DNA of 64,000 nt from Hydractinia symbiolongicarpus (lineage: Eukaryota > Cnidaria > Hydrozoa > Anthoathecata > Hydractiniidae). The DNA is taken from assembly GCF_029227915.1 (NCBI RefSeq), contig NC_079875.1, positions 42,181,201-42,245,200 of the forward strand. Direction: 5' to 3'. Under the pieces are notes generated by a model. The model saw only the letters and a list, made by a program, of their open reading frames with translations. It was not told where the DNA came from and ran no database searches. Positions 12,484 through 25,305 of this stretch are shown in pieces. Position numbers and translations under genes: made by a program. The number at the start of each line of letters is the position of its first letter. Position 1 is the stretch's first letter.

Positions 12484-14930
12484 AAAAAATAATTTAAAAA
12501 ATCGTTCGGGGAATGAGTTTACTCCCTGGGTACTTTCTTTGTATACTTTTGACTATACGGGCCAGGTCCGGGATTTACGGGATATCGCGGGTTTTCGTTT
12601 GCCGGCGATTAAACTTCTTTTATTCAGCGTCTCATCAAAAATGAAAACATTTTTGAAAACTACAAGTCTCATGCGTTTTAGTGGTGAAAAAATGATTTAA
12701 AAAATCGTTCGGGAAATGAGTTTACTCCCTGGGTACTTTCTTTGTATACTTTTGACTATACGGGCCGAGTCCGAGATTTACGGGAAATCGCGGCTTTTCG
12801 TTTGCCAGCGATTAAACTTCTTTTATTTAGCGTCCCATCAAAAATAAAAACATTTTTCAAAACTACAAGTCTCATGCGTTTTAGTGGTGAAAAAATAATT
12901 TAAAAAATCGTTCGGGGAATGAGTTTACTCCCTGGGTACTTTCTTTGTATACTTTTGACTATACGGGCCAGGTCCGGGATTTACGGGATATCGCGGGTTT
13001 TCGTTTGCCGGCGATTAAACTTCTTTTATTCAGCGTCTCATCAAAAATGAAAACATTTTTGAAAACTACACGTCTCATGCGTTTTAGTGGTGAAAAAATG
13101 ATTTAAAAAATCGTTCGGGAAATGAGTTTACTCCCTGGGTACTTTCTTTGTATACTTTTGACTATACGGGCCGAGTCCAAGATTTACGGGAAATCGCGGT
13201 TTTCGTTTGCCAGCGATTAAACTTCTTTTATTTAGCGTCCCATCAAAAATAAAAACATTTTTGAAAACTACAAGTCTCATGCGTTTTAGTGGTGAAAAAA
13301 TAATTTAAAAAATCGTTCGGGGAATGAGTTTACTCCCTGGGTACTTTCTTTGTATACTTTTGACTATACGGGCCGAGTCCGGGATTTACGGGATATCGCG
13401 GGTTTTCGTTTGCCGGCGATTAAACTTCTTTTATTCAGCGTCTCATCAAAAATGAAAACATTTTTAAAAACTACAAGTCTCATGCGTTTTAGTGGTGAAA
13501 AAATGATTTAAAAAATCGTTCGGTAAATGAGTTTACTCCCTGGGTACTTTCTTTGTATACTTTTGACTATACGGGCCGAGTCCGAGATTTACGGGAAATC
13601 GCGGCTTTTCGTTTGCCAGCGATTAAACTTCTTTTATTTAGCGTCCCATCAAAAATAAAAACATTTTTGAAAACTACAAGTCTCATGCGTTTTAGTGGTG
13701 AAAAAATAATTTAAAAAATCGTTCGGGAAATGAGTTTACTCCCTGGGTACTTTTTTGTATACTTTTGACTATACGGGCCGAGTCCGGGATTTAAGGGAAA
13801 TCGCGGGTTTTCGTTTGCCAGCGATTAAAATTCTTTTATTCAGCGTCCCATCAAAAATGAAAACATTTTTGAAACCTACAAGTCTCATGCGTTTTAGTGG
13901 TGAAAAAATAATTTAAAAAATCGTTCGGGGAATGAGTTTACTCCCTGGGTACTTTCTTTGTATACTTTTGACTATACGGGCCAGGTCCGGGATTTACGGG
14001 ATATCGCGGGTTTTCGTTTGCCGGCGATTAAACTTCTTTTATTCAGCGTCTCATCAAAAATGAAAACATTTTTGAAAACTACAAGTCTCATGCGTTTTAG
14101 TGGTGAAAAAATGATTTAAAAAATCGTTCGGGAAATGAGTTTACTCCCTGGGTACTTTCTTTGTATACTTTTGACTATACGGGCCGAGTCCGAGATTTAC
14201 GGGAAATCGCGGCTTTTCGTTTGCCAGCGATTAAACTTCTTTTATTTAGCGTCCCATCAAAAATAAAAACATTTTTCAAAACTACAAGTCTCATGCGTTT
14301 TAGTGGTGAAAAAATAATTTAAAAAATCGTTCGGGAAATGAGTTTACTCCCTGGGTACTTTTTTGTATACTTTTGACTATACGGGCCGAGTCCGGTATTT
14401 AAGGGAAATCGCGGGTTTTCGTTTGCCAGCGATTAAAATTCTTTTATTCAGCGTCCCATCAAAAATGAAAACATTTTTGAAACCTGCAAGTCTCATGCGT
14501 TTTAGTGGTGAAAAAATAATTTAAAAAATCGGTCGGGGAATGAGTTTACTCCCTGGGTACTTTCTTTGTATACTTTTGACTATACGGGCCAGGTCCGGGA
14601 TTTACGGGATATCGCGGGTTTTCGTTTGCCGGCGATTAAACTTCTTTTATTCAGCGTCTCATCAAAAATGAAAACATTTTTGAAAACTACACGTCTCATG
14701 CGTTTTAGTGGTGAAAAAATGATTTAAAAAATCGTTCGGGAAATGAGTTTACTCCCTGGGTACTTTCTTTGTATACTTTTGACTATACGGGCCGAGTCCG
14801 AGATTTACGGGAAATCGCGGCTTTTCGTTTGCCAGCGATTAAACTTCTTTTATTTAGCGTCCCATCAAAAATAAAAACATTTTTGAAAACTACAAGTCTC
14901 ATGCGTTTTAGTGGTGAAAAAATAATTTAA
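12484..14930 (+). repeat. Dimer/trimer substructure inside the 5.2-kb unit
   Basis: Monomers with GGGGAATGAG and GATATCGCGGG alternate with monomers with GAGTCCGAGATTTACGG and GCGGCTTTTCG. The GATATCGCGG marker lies at 12,581, 12,987, 13,392, 14,000 and 14,608: spacings 406, 405, 608, 608. So a 2-monomer unit gives way to a 3-monomer unit. The 405 spacing comes from a 1-bp loss (GCGGTTTTCG near 13,197). Confidence 0.85.
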
Positions 14931-16949
14931 AAAATCGTTCGGGAAATGAGTTTACTCCCTGGGTACTTTTTTGTATACTTTTTACTATACGGGCCGAGTC
15001 CGGGATTTAAGGGAAATCGCGGGTTTTCGTTTGCCAGCGATTAAACTTCTTTTATTCAGCGTCCCATCAAAAATGAAAACATTTTCAAAAACTACAAACC
15101 TCATACGTTTTAGTGGTGAAAAAATAATTTAAAAAATCGTTCGAGAAATGAGTTTACTCCCTGGGTACTTTTTTTGTATACTTTTGACTATACGGGCCAA
15201 GCCCGGGATTTACGGGAAATTGCGGGTTTTCGTTTGCCGGCGATTAAACCTCTTTCATTAGGCGTCTCATCAAAAATGAAAACATTTTTGAAAACTACAA
15301 ATCTCATGCGTTTTAGTGGTGAAAAAATAATTTAAAAAATCGTTTGGTAAATGAGTTTACTTCCTAGGTGCTTTCTTTGTATACATTCGACTATACGGGC
15401 CAAGCCCGGGATTTACTGGAAATCGCGGGTTTTCGTTTGCCGGCGATTAAACCACTTTCATTAAGCGTCTCATCAAAAATAAAAACATTTTTGAAAACTA
15501 CAAGTCTCATGCGTTTTAGTGGTGCAAAAATAATTTAAAAAATCGTTCGGGAAATGAGTTTACTCCCTGGGTACTTTTTTGTATACTTTTGACTATACGA
15601 GCCGAGTCCGGGATTTAAGGGAAATCGCGGGTTTTCGTTTGCCAGCGATTAAACTTCTTTTATTCAGCGTCTCATTAAAAATGAAAACATTTTTGAAAAC
15701 TACAAGTCTCATGCGTTTAAGTGGTGAAAAAATGATTTAAAAAATCGTTCGGGAAATGAGTTTACTCCCTGGGTACTTTCTTTGTATACTTTTGACTATA
15801 CGGGCCGAGTACGGGATTTAAGGGAAATCGCGGGTTTTCGTTTGCCAGCGATTAAACTTCTTTTATTCAGCGTCCCATCAAAAATGAAAACATTTTTAAA
15901 AACTACAAACCTCATGCGTTATAGTGGTGAAAAAATAATTTAAAAAATCGTTCGGTAAATGAGTTTACTTCCTAGGTACTTTCTTTGTATACATTCGACT
16001 ATACGGGCCAAGCCCGGGATTTACGGCAAAATCGCGGGTTTTCGTTTGCCGGCGATTAAACCACTTTCATTCAGCGTCTCATCAAAAATGAAAACATTTC
16101 TGAAAACTACAAGTCTCATGCGTTTTAGTGGTAAAAAAATTATTTAAAAAATCGTTCGGGAAATGAGTTTACTTCCTGGGTACTTTCTTTGTATACTTTT
16201 GACTATACCGGCCGAGTCCGGGATTTACGGGAAATCGCGGGTTTTTGTTTGCCGGCGATTAAACTTCTTTTATTCAGCGTCTCATTAAAAATGAAAACAT
16301 TTTTGAAAACTACAAGTCTCATGCGTTTTAGTGGTGAAAAAATAATTTAAAAAATCGTTCGGGAAATGAGTTTACTCCCTGGGTACTTTCTTTGTATACT
16401 TTTGACTATACGGGCCGAGTCCGGGATTTACAGGAAATCGCGGGTTTTCCTTTGCGAGCGATTAAACTTCTTTTATTTAGCGTCCCATCAAAAATAAAAA
16501 CATTTTTGAAAACTACAAGTCTCATGCGTTTTAGTGGTGCAAAAATAATTTAAAAAATCGTTCGGGAAATGAGTTTACTCCCTGGGTACTTTTTTGTATA
16601 CTTTTGACTATACGGGCCGAGTCCGGGATTTAAGGGAAATCGCGGGTTTTCGTTTGCCAGCGATTAAACTTCTTTTATTCAGCGTCCCATCAAAAATGAA
16701 AAGATTTTTGAAAACTACAAGTCTCATGCGTTTTAGTGGTGAAAAAATGATTTAAAAAATCGTTCGGGAAATGAGTTTACTCCCTGGGTACTTTATTTGT
16801 ATACTTTTGACTATACGGGCCGAGTCCGGGATTTACGGGAAATCGCGGCTTTTCGTTTGCCGGCGATTAAACCACTTTCATTATGCGTCTCATTAAAAAT
16901 GAAAACATTTTTAAAAACTACAAACCTCATGCGTTTTAGTGGTGAAAAA

Positions 16950-17080
16950 ATAATTTAAAAAATCGTTCGATAAATGAGTTTACTCCCTGGGTACTTTTTT
17001 TGTATACTTTTGACTATACGGGCCAAGCCCGGGATTTACGGGAAATCGCGGGTTTTCGTTTGCGTTTTAGTGGTGAAAAA
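16950..17080 (+). repeat. Truncated monomer, 131 bp (copy B)
   Basis: Same junction and length as 11,750-11,880, exactly 5,200 bp downstream. The deletion therefore predates the 5.2-kb duplication. Differences: GTGGTGAAAAA here against GTGGAGAAAAA in copy A, and CGTTCCAG against CGTTCGAG just after. Confidence 0.9.
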
Positions 17081-19121
17081 ATAATTTAAAAAATCGTTCC
17101 AGAAATGAGTTTACTCCCTGGGTACTTTTTTTGTATACTTTTGACTATACGGGCCAAGCCCGGGATTTACGGGAAATCGCGGGTTTTCGTTTGCCGGCGA
17201 TTAAACCACTTTCATTAAGCGTCTCATCAAAAATGAAAACATTTCTGAAAACTACAAGTCTCATGCGTTTTAGTGGTGAAAAAATAATTTAAAAAATCGT
17301 TCGGGAAATGAGTTTACTCCCTGGGTACCTTCTTTGTATACTTTTGACTATACGGGCCGAGTCCGAGATTTACGGGAAATCGCGGCTTTTCGTTTGCCAG
17401 CGATAAAACTTCTTTTATTTAGCGTCCCATCAAAAATAAAAACATTTTTGAAAACTACAAGTCTCATGCGTTTTAGTGGTGAAAAAATAATTTAAAAAAT
17501 CGTTCGGGAAATGAGTTTACTCCCTGGGTACTTTTTTGTATACTTTTGACTATACGGGCCGAGTCCGGGATTTAAGGGAAATCGCGGGCTTTCGTTTGCC
17601 AGCGATTAAAATTCTTTTATTCAGCGTCCCATCAAAAATGAAAACATTTTTGAAACCTACAAGTCTCATGCGTTTTAGTGGTGAAAAAATAATTTAAAAA
17701 ATCGTTCGGGGAATGAGTTTACTCCCTGGGTACTTTCTTTGTATACTTTTGACTATACGGGCCAGGTCCGGGATTTACGGGATATCGCGGGTTTTCGTTT
17801 GCCGGCGATTAAACTTCTTTTATTCAGCGTCTCATCAAAAATGAAAACATTTTTGAAAACTACAAGTCTCATGCGTTTTAGTGGTGAAAAAATGATTTAA
17901 AAAATCGTTCGGGAAATGAGTTTACTCCCTGGGTACTTTCTTTGTATACTTTTGACTATACGGGCCGAGTCCGAGATTTACGGGAAATCGCGGCTTTTCG
18001 TTTGCCAGCGATTAAACTTCTTTTATTTAGCGTCCCATCAAAAATAAAAACATTTTTCAAAACTACAAGTCTCATGCGTTTTAGTGGTGAAAAAATAATT
18101 TAAAAAATCGTTCAGGGAATGAGTTTACTCCCTGGGTACTTTCTTTGTATACTTTTGACTATACGGGCCAGGTCCGGGATTTACGGGATATCGCGGGTTT
18201 TCGTTTGCCGGCGATTAAACTTCTTTTATTCAGCGTCTCATCAAAAATGAAAACATTTTTGAAAACTACACGTCTCATGCGTTTTAGTGGTGAAAAAATG
18301 ATTTAAAAAATCGTTCGGGAAATGAGTTTACTCCCTGGGTACTTTCTTTGTATACTTTTGACTATACGGGCCGAGTCCGAGATTTACGGGAAATCGCGGT
18401 TTTCGTTTGCCAGCGATTAAACTTCTTTTATTTAGCGTCCCATCAAAAATAAAAACATTTTTGAAAACTACAAGTCTCATGCGTTTTAGTGGTGAAAAAA
18501 TAATTTAAAAAATCGTTCGGGGAATGAGTTTACTCCCTGGGTACTTTCTTTGTATACTTTTGACTATACGGGCCGAGTCCGGGATTTACGGGATATCGCG
18601 GGTTTTCGTTTGCCGGCGATTAAACTTCTTTTATTCAGCGTCTCATCAAAAATGAAAACATTTTTAAAAACTACAAGTCTCATGCGTTTTAGTGGTGAAA
18701 AAATGATTTAAAAAATCGTTCGGGAAATGAGTTTACTCCCTGGGTACTTTCTTTGTATACTTTTGACTATATGGGCCGAGTCCGAGATTTACGGGAAATC
18801 GCGGCTTTTCGTTTGCCAGCGATTAAACTTCTTTTATTTAGCGTCCCATCAAAAATAAAAACATTTTTGAAAACTACAAGTCTCATGCGTTTTAGTGGTG
18901 AAAAAATAATTTAAAAAATCGTTCGGGAAATGAGTTTACTCCCTGGGTACGTTTTTGTATACTTTTGACTATACGGGCCGAGTCCGGGATTTAAGGGAAA
19001 TCGCGGGTTTTCGTTTGCCAGCGATTAAAATTCTTTTATTCAGCGTCCCATCAAAAATGAAAACATTTTTGAAACCTACAAGTCTCATGCGTTTTAGTGG
19101 TGAAAAAATAATTTAAAAAAT

Positions 19122-20337
19122 CGTTCGGGGAATGAGTTTACTCCATGGGTACTTTCTTTGTATACTTTTGACTATACGGGCCAGGTCCGGGATTTACGGG
19201 ATATCGCGGGTTTTCGTTTGCCGGCGATTAAACTTCTTTTATTCAGCGTCTCATCAAAAATGAAAACATTTTTGAAAACTACAAGTCTCATGCGTTTTAG
19301 TGGTGAAAAAATGATTTAAAAAATCGTTCGGGAAATGAGTTTACTCCCTGGGTACTTTCTTTGTATACTTTTGACTATACGGGCCGAGTCCGAGATTTAC
19401 GGGAAATCGCGGCTTTTCGTTTGCCAGCGATTAAACTTCTTTTATTTAGCGTCCCATCAAAAATAAAAACATTTTTCAAAACTACAAGTCTCATGCGTTT
19501 TAGTGGTGAAAAAATAATTTAAAAAATCGTTCGGGAAATGAGTTTACTCCCTGGGTACTTTTTTGTATACTTTTGACTATACGGGCCGAGTCCGGTATTT
19601 AAGGGAAATCGCGGGTTTTCGTTTGCCAGCGATTAAAATTCTTTTATTCAGCGTCCCATCAAAAATGAAAACATTTTTGAAATCTGCAAGTCTCATGCGT
19701 TTTAGTGGTGAAAAAATAATTTAAAAAATCGTTCGGGGAATGAGTTTACTCCATGGGTACTTTCTTTGTATACTTTTGACTATACGGGCCAGGTCCGGGA
19801 TTTACGGGATATCGCGGGTTTTCGTTTGCCGGCGATTAAACTTCTTTTATTCAGCGTCTCATCAAAAATGAAAACATTTTTGAAAACTACAAGTCTCATG
19901 CGTTTTAGTGGTGAAAAAATGATTTAAAAAATCGTTCGGGAAATGAGTTTACTCCCTGGGTACTTTCTTTGTATACTTTTGACTATACGGGCCGAGTCCG
20001 AGATTTACGGGAAATCGCGGCTTTTCGTTTGCCAGCGATTAAACTTCTTTTATTTAGCGTCCCATCAAAAATAAAAACATTTTTCAAAACTACAAGTCTC
20101 ATGCGTTTTAGTGGTGAAAAAATAATTTAAAAAATCGTTCGGGAAATGAGTTTACTCCCTGGGTACTTTTTTGTATACTTTTGACTATACGGGCCGAGTC
20201 CGGTATTTAAGGGAAATCGCGGGTTTTCGTTTGCCAGCGATTAAAATTCTTTTATTCAGCGTCCCATCAAAAATGAAAACATTTTTGAAATCTGCAAGTC
20301 TCATGCGTTTTAGTGGTGAAAAAATAATTTAAAAAAT
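19122..20337 (+). repeat. Extra 608-bp trimer duplication private to copy B
   Basis: Two trimers share the private CTCCATGGGTAC (19,141 and 19,749), which copy A has as CTCCCTGGGTAC, and are followed by a third with CTCCCTGGG. Copy A has two such trimers (GATATC markers at 14,000 and 14,608). The private variant being doubled shows a late duplication within copy B. Confidence 0.85.
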
Positions 20338-21278
20338 CGTTCGGGGAATGAGTTTACTCCCTGGGTACTTTCTTTGTATACTTTTGACTATACGGGCCAG
20401 GTCCGGGATTTACGGGATATCGCGGGTTTTCGTTTGCCGGCGATTAAACTTCTTTTATTCAGCGTCTCATCAAAAATGAAAACATTTTTGAAAACTACAC
20501 GTCTCATGCGTTTTAGTGGTGAAAATATGATTTAAAAAATCGTTTGGGAAATGAGTTTACTCCCTGGGTACTTTCTTTGTATACTTTTGACTATACGGGC
20601 CGAGTCCGAGATTTACGGGAAATCGCGGCTTTTCGTTTGCCAGCGATTAAACTTCTTTTATTTAGCGTCCCATCAAAAATAAAAACATTTTTGAAAACTA
20701 CAAGTCTCATGCGTTTTAGTGGTGAAAAAATAATTTAAAAAATCGTTCGGGAAATGAGTTTACTCCCTGGGTACTTTTTTGTATACTTTTGACTATACGG
20801 GCCGAGTCCGGGATTTAAGGGAAATCGCGGGTTTTCGTTTGCCAGCGATTAAACTTCTTTTATTCAGCGTCCCATCAAAAATGAAAACATTTTCAAAAAC
20901 TACAAACCTCATACGTTTTAGTGGTGAAAAAATAATTTAAAAAATCGTTCGAGAAATGAGTTTACTCCCTGGGTACTTTTTTTGTATACTTTTGACTATA
21001 CGGGCCAAGCCCGGGATTTACGGGAAATCGCAGGTTTTCGTTTGCCGGCGATTAAACCTCTTTCATTAGGCGTCTCATCAAAAATGAAAACATTTTTGAA
21101 AACTACAAATCTCATGCGTTTTAGTGGTGAAAAAATAATTTAAAAAATCGTTCGGTAAATGAGTTTACTTCCTAGGTGCTTTCTTTGTATACATTCGACT
21201 ATACGGGCCAAGCCCGGGATTTACTGGAAATCGCGGGTTTTCGTTTGCCGGCGATTAAACCACTTTCATTAAGCGTCT

Positions 21279-22364
21279 CATCAAAAACGAAAACATTTCT
21301 GAAAACTACAAGTCTCATGCGTTTTAGTGGTGAAAAAATTATTTAAAAAATCGTTCGGGAAATGAGTTTACTCCCTGGGTACTTTCTTTGTATACTTTCG
21401 ACTATACCGGCCGAGTCCGGGATTTACGGGAAATCGCGGGTTTTCGTTTGCCAGCGATTAAACTTCTTTTATTCAGCGTCCCATCAAAAATTAAAACATT
21501 TTTGAAAACTACAAGTCTCATGCGTTTTAGTGGTGAAAAAATGATTTAAAAAATCGTTCGGGAAATGAGTTTACTCCCTGGGTACTTTCTTTATATACTT
21601 TTGACTATACGGGCCGAGTCCGGGATTTACGGGAAATCGCGGCTTTTTGTTTGCCGGCGATTAAACCACTTTCATCATGCGTCTCATTAAAAATGAAAAC
21701 ATTTTTAAAAACTACAAACCTCATGCGTTTTAGTGGTGAAAAAATAATTTAATAAATCGTTCGAGAAATGAGTTTACTCCCTGGGTACTTTTTTTGTATA
21801 ATTTTGACTATACGGGCCAAGCCCGGGATTTACGGGAAATCGCGGGTTTTCGTTTGCCGGCGATAAAAACCACTTTCATTAAGCGTCTCATCAAAAATGA
21901 AAACATTTCTGAAAACTACAAGTTTCATGCGTTTTAGTGGTGAAAAAATAATTTAAAAAATCGTTCGGGAAATGAGTTTACTCCCTGGGTACTTTCTTTG
22001 TATACTTTTGACTACATGGGCCGAGTCCGGGATTTACGGGAAATCGCGGGTTTTCGTTTGCAAGCGATTAAACTTCTTTTAATTAGCGTCCCATCAAAAA
22101 TAAAAACATTTTAGAAAACTACAAGTCTCATGCGTTTTAGTGGTGCAAAAATAATTTAAAAAATCGTTCAGTAAATGAGTTTATTCCCTGGGTACGTTTT
22201 TGTATACTTTTGACTATACGGGCCGAGGCCGGGATTTAAGGGAAATCGCAGGTTTTCGTTTGCCAGCGATTAAACTTCTTTTATTCAACGTCCCATCAAA
22301 AATGAAAACATTTTTGAAAACTACAAGTCTCATGCGTTTTAGTGGTCAAAAAATGATTTAAAAA
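21279..22364 (+). repeat. Unduplicated, more divergent monomers
   Basis: About five monomers with many private changes: CATCATGCGTC (21,674), AATTTAATAAATCG (21,748), CGATAAAAACCAC with one extra base (21,861), GACTACATGGG (22,011), CATTTTAGAAAAC (22,107). No obvious second copy of the block was found in the window. Confidence 0.65.
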
Positions 22365-23582
22365 ATCGTTCGGGAAATGAGTTTACTCCCTGGGTACTTT
22401 CTTTGTATACTTTTGACTATACGGGCCGAGTCCGGGATTTACGGGAAATCGCGGCTTTTAGTTTGCCAGCGATTAAACTTCTTTTATTTAGCGTCCCATC
22501 AAAAATAAAAACATTTTTGAAAACTACTAGTCTCATGCGTTTTAGTGGTGAAAAAATAATTTAAAAAATCGTTCGGGAAATGAGTTTACTCTCTGGGTAC
22601 TTTTTTTGTATACTTTTGACTATACGGGCCGAGTCCGGGATTTAAGAGAAATCGCGGGTTTTCGTTTGCCAGCGATTAAACTTCTTTTATTCAGCGTCCC
22701 ATCAAAAATAAAAACATTTTTAAAAACTACAAACCTCATGCGTTTTAGTGGTGAAAAAATAATTTAAAAAATCGATCGGGAAATGAGTTTACTCCCTGGG
22801 TACTTTTTTTGTATACTTTTGACTATACGGGCCAAGCCCAGGATTTACGGGAAATCGCGGGTTTTCGTTTGCCGGCGATTAAACCTCTTTCATTAGGCGT
22901 CTCATCAAAAATGAAAACATTTTTGAAAACTACAAATCTCATGAGTTTTAGTGGTGAAAAAATAATTTAAAAAATCGTTCGGGAAATGAGTTTACTCCCT
23001 GGGTACTTTCTTTGTATACTTTTGACTATACGGGCCGAGTCCGGGATTTACGGGAAATCGCGGCTTTTCGTTTGCCAGCGATTAAACTTCTTTTATTTAG
23101 CGTCCCATCAAAAATAAAAACATTTTTGAAAACTACTAGTCTCATGCGTTTTAGTGGTGAAAAAATAATTTAAAAAATCGTTCGGGAAATGAGTTTACTC
23201 TCTGGGTACTTTTTTTGTATACTTTTGACTATACGGGCCGAGTCCGGGATTTAAGAGAAATCGCGGATTTTCGTTTGCCAGCGATTAAACTTCTTTTATT
23301 CAGCGTCCCATAAAAAATAAAAACATTTTTAAAAACTACAAACCTCATGCGTTTTAGTGGCGAAAAAATAATTTAAAAAATCGTTCGAGAAATGAGTTTA
23401 CTCCCTGGGTACTTTTTTTGTATACTTTTGACTATACGGGCCAAGCCCGGGATTTACGGGAAATCGCAGGTTTTCGTTTGCCGGCGATTAAACCTCTTTC
23501 ATTAGGCGTCTCATCAAAAATGAAAACATTTTTGAAAACTACAAATCTCATGCGTTTTAGTGGTGAAAAAATAATTTAAAAA
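22365..23582 (+). repeat. Tandem trimer, 609 bp x 2
   Basis: Copies at about 22,365-22,973 and 22,974-23,582. Paired markers: CTCTCTGGGTAC (22,590 and 23,199) and ACTACTAGTCTC (near 22,524 and 23,133), both exactly 609 bp apart. Confidence 0.85.
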
Positions 23583-25305
23583 ATCGTTCGGTAAATGAGT
23601 TTACTTCCTAGGTACTTTCTTTGTATACATTCGACTATACGGGACAAGCCCGGGATTTACGGGAAATTGCGGGTTTTCGTTTGCCGGCGATTAAACCTCT
23701 TTCATTAAGCGTCTCATTAAAAATGAAAACATTTTTGAAAACTACAAGTCTCATGCGTTTTAGTGGTAAATAATTTAAAAAATCGTTCGGGAAATGTGTT
23801 TACTACCTGGGTACTTTCTTTGTATACTTTTGACTATACGAGCCTAGCCTGGGATTTACGGGAAATCGCGGGTTTTCGTTTGCTGGCGATTAAAATTCTT
23901 TTATTCAGCGTCCCATCAAAAATGAAAACATTTTTGAAACCTACAAGTCTCATGCGTTTTAGTGGTGAAAAAATAATTTAAAAAATCGTTCGGGGAATGA
24001 GTTACTCTCTGCGCACTTTCTTTGTATACATTCGACTATACGGGCCAAGCCCGGGATTTACGGGAAATCGCGGGTTTTCGTTTGCCGGCGATTAAACCTC
24101 TTTCATTAAGCGTCTCATCAAAAATGAAAACATTTTTGAAAACAACAAGTCTTATGCGTTTTAGTGGTGAAAAAATAATTTAAAAATCGTTCGGGAAATG
24201 AGTTTACTCCCTGGGTACTTTCTTTGTATACTTTTGACTATACGGGCCGAGTCCGGGATTTACGGGATATCGCGGGTTTTCGTCTGCCGGCGATTAAACC
24301 TCTTTCATTAAGCGTCTCATCAAAAATGAAAACATTTTTGAAAACTACAAGTCTCATGCGTTTTAGCGGTGAAAAAATAATTTAAAAATCGTTCGGGAAA
24401 TGAGTTTACTCCCTGGGTACTTTCTTTGTATACTTTTGACTATACGGGCCGAGTCCGGGATTTACGGGAAATCGCGGGTTTTCGTTTGCCGACGATTAAA
24501 CCTCTTTCATTAGGCGTCTCATCAAAAATGAAAACATTTTTGAAAACTACAAATCTCATGCGTTTTAGTGGTGAAAAAATAATTTAAAAAATCGTTCGGT
24601 AAATGAGTTTACTTCCTAGGTACTTTCTTTGTATACATTCGACTATACGGGACAAGCCCGGGATTTACGGGAAATTGCGGGTTTTCGTTTGCCGGCGATT
24701 AAACCTCTTTCATTAAGCGTCTCATTAAAAATGAAAACATTTTTGAAAACTACAAGTCTCATGCGTTTTAGTGGTAAATAATTTAAAAAATCGTTCGGGA
24801 AATGTGTTTACTACCTGGGTACTTTCTTTGTATACTTTTGACTATACGAGCCTAGCCTGGGATTTACGGGAAATCGCGGGTTTTCGTTTGCTGGCGATTA
24901 AAATTCTTTTATTCAGCGTCCCATCAAAAATGAAAACATTTTTGAAACCTACAAGTCTCATGCGTTTTAGTGGTGAAAAAATAATTTAAAAAATCGTTCG
25001 GGGAATGAGTTACTCTCTGCGCACTTTCTTTGTATACATTCGACTATACGGGCCAAGCCCGGGATTTACGGGAAATCGCGGGTTTTCGTTTGCCGGCGAT
25101 TAAACCTCTTTCATTAAGCGTCTCATCAAAAATGAAAACATTTTTGAAAACAACAAGTCTTATGCGTTTTAGTGGTGAAAAAATAATTTAAAAATCGTTC
25201 GGGAAATGAGTTTACTCCCTGGGTACTTTCTTTGTATACTTTTGACTATACGGGCCGAGTCCGGGATTTACGGGATATCGCGGGTTTTCGTCTGCCGGCG
25301 ATTAA
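23470..25305 (+). repeat. Tandem pentamer, 1,008-bp offset, two copies
   Basis: Segments 23,470-24,290 and 24,478-25,298 match at offset 1,008. Markers: GTGGTAAATAATTT (near 23,765 and 24,773), GAGTTACTCTCTGCGCAC (23,999 and 25,007), AACAACAAGTCTTATG (24,142 and 25,150), CGTCTGCCGG (24,281 and 25,289). The offset is 7 bp short of five monomers and is explained by small deletions at the shortened seams and at GAGTTACTC. After CGTCTGCCGG the copies differ (CCTCTTTCATT against TTCTTTTATTCATCG). Confidence 0.9.

Larger units (their letters stand above)
10271..15469 (+). repeat. Higher-order repeat, 5.2-kb class, copy A (5,199 bp)
   Basis: Repeats at 15,470 with offset 5,199, becoming 5,200 after a 1-bp insertion near 16,026 and 5,808 after about 19.7 kb. 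Paired markers: TATACGAGCCGAG (10,401 and 15,600), GCGTTATAGTGG (10,721 and 15,920), GGGTTTTTGTTTG (11,041 and 16,241), CTTTATTTGTATAC (11,592 and 16,792), GGGTACCTTC (12,123 and 17,323), and the truncated monomer at 11,750. The second half is built of dimer and trimer substructure. Confidence 0.92.
15470..21278 (+). repeat. Higher-order repeat, 5.2-kb class, copy B (about 5,808 bp)
   Basis: Tandem with copy A and nearly identical to it. It is longer by 608 bp because a three-monomer block is present once more (19,122-19,729 and 19,730-20,337). Alignment with A ends where A reads CATCAAAAATAAAAAC and B reads CATCAAAAACGAAAAC (15,471 and 21,279). The CCTAGGTGCTTTC marker lies at 15,363 and 21,171. 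Confidence 0.92.

Noticed and set aside
15959-16147. Short + strand open reading frames of 61-72 codons in the left arm (15,959; 20,544; 23,763; 24,771; 26,651; 29,309; 35,218; 36,638; 38,464)
   Set aside because: All are the same phase of the satellite unit, start at the ATGAG/ATGTG block or the seam and stop at the seam TAA of the next unit. They shift with monomer indels, have no independent coding signal, and 203 is not a multiple of three.
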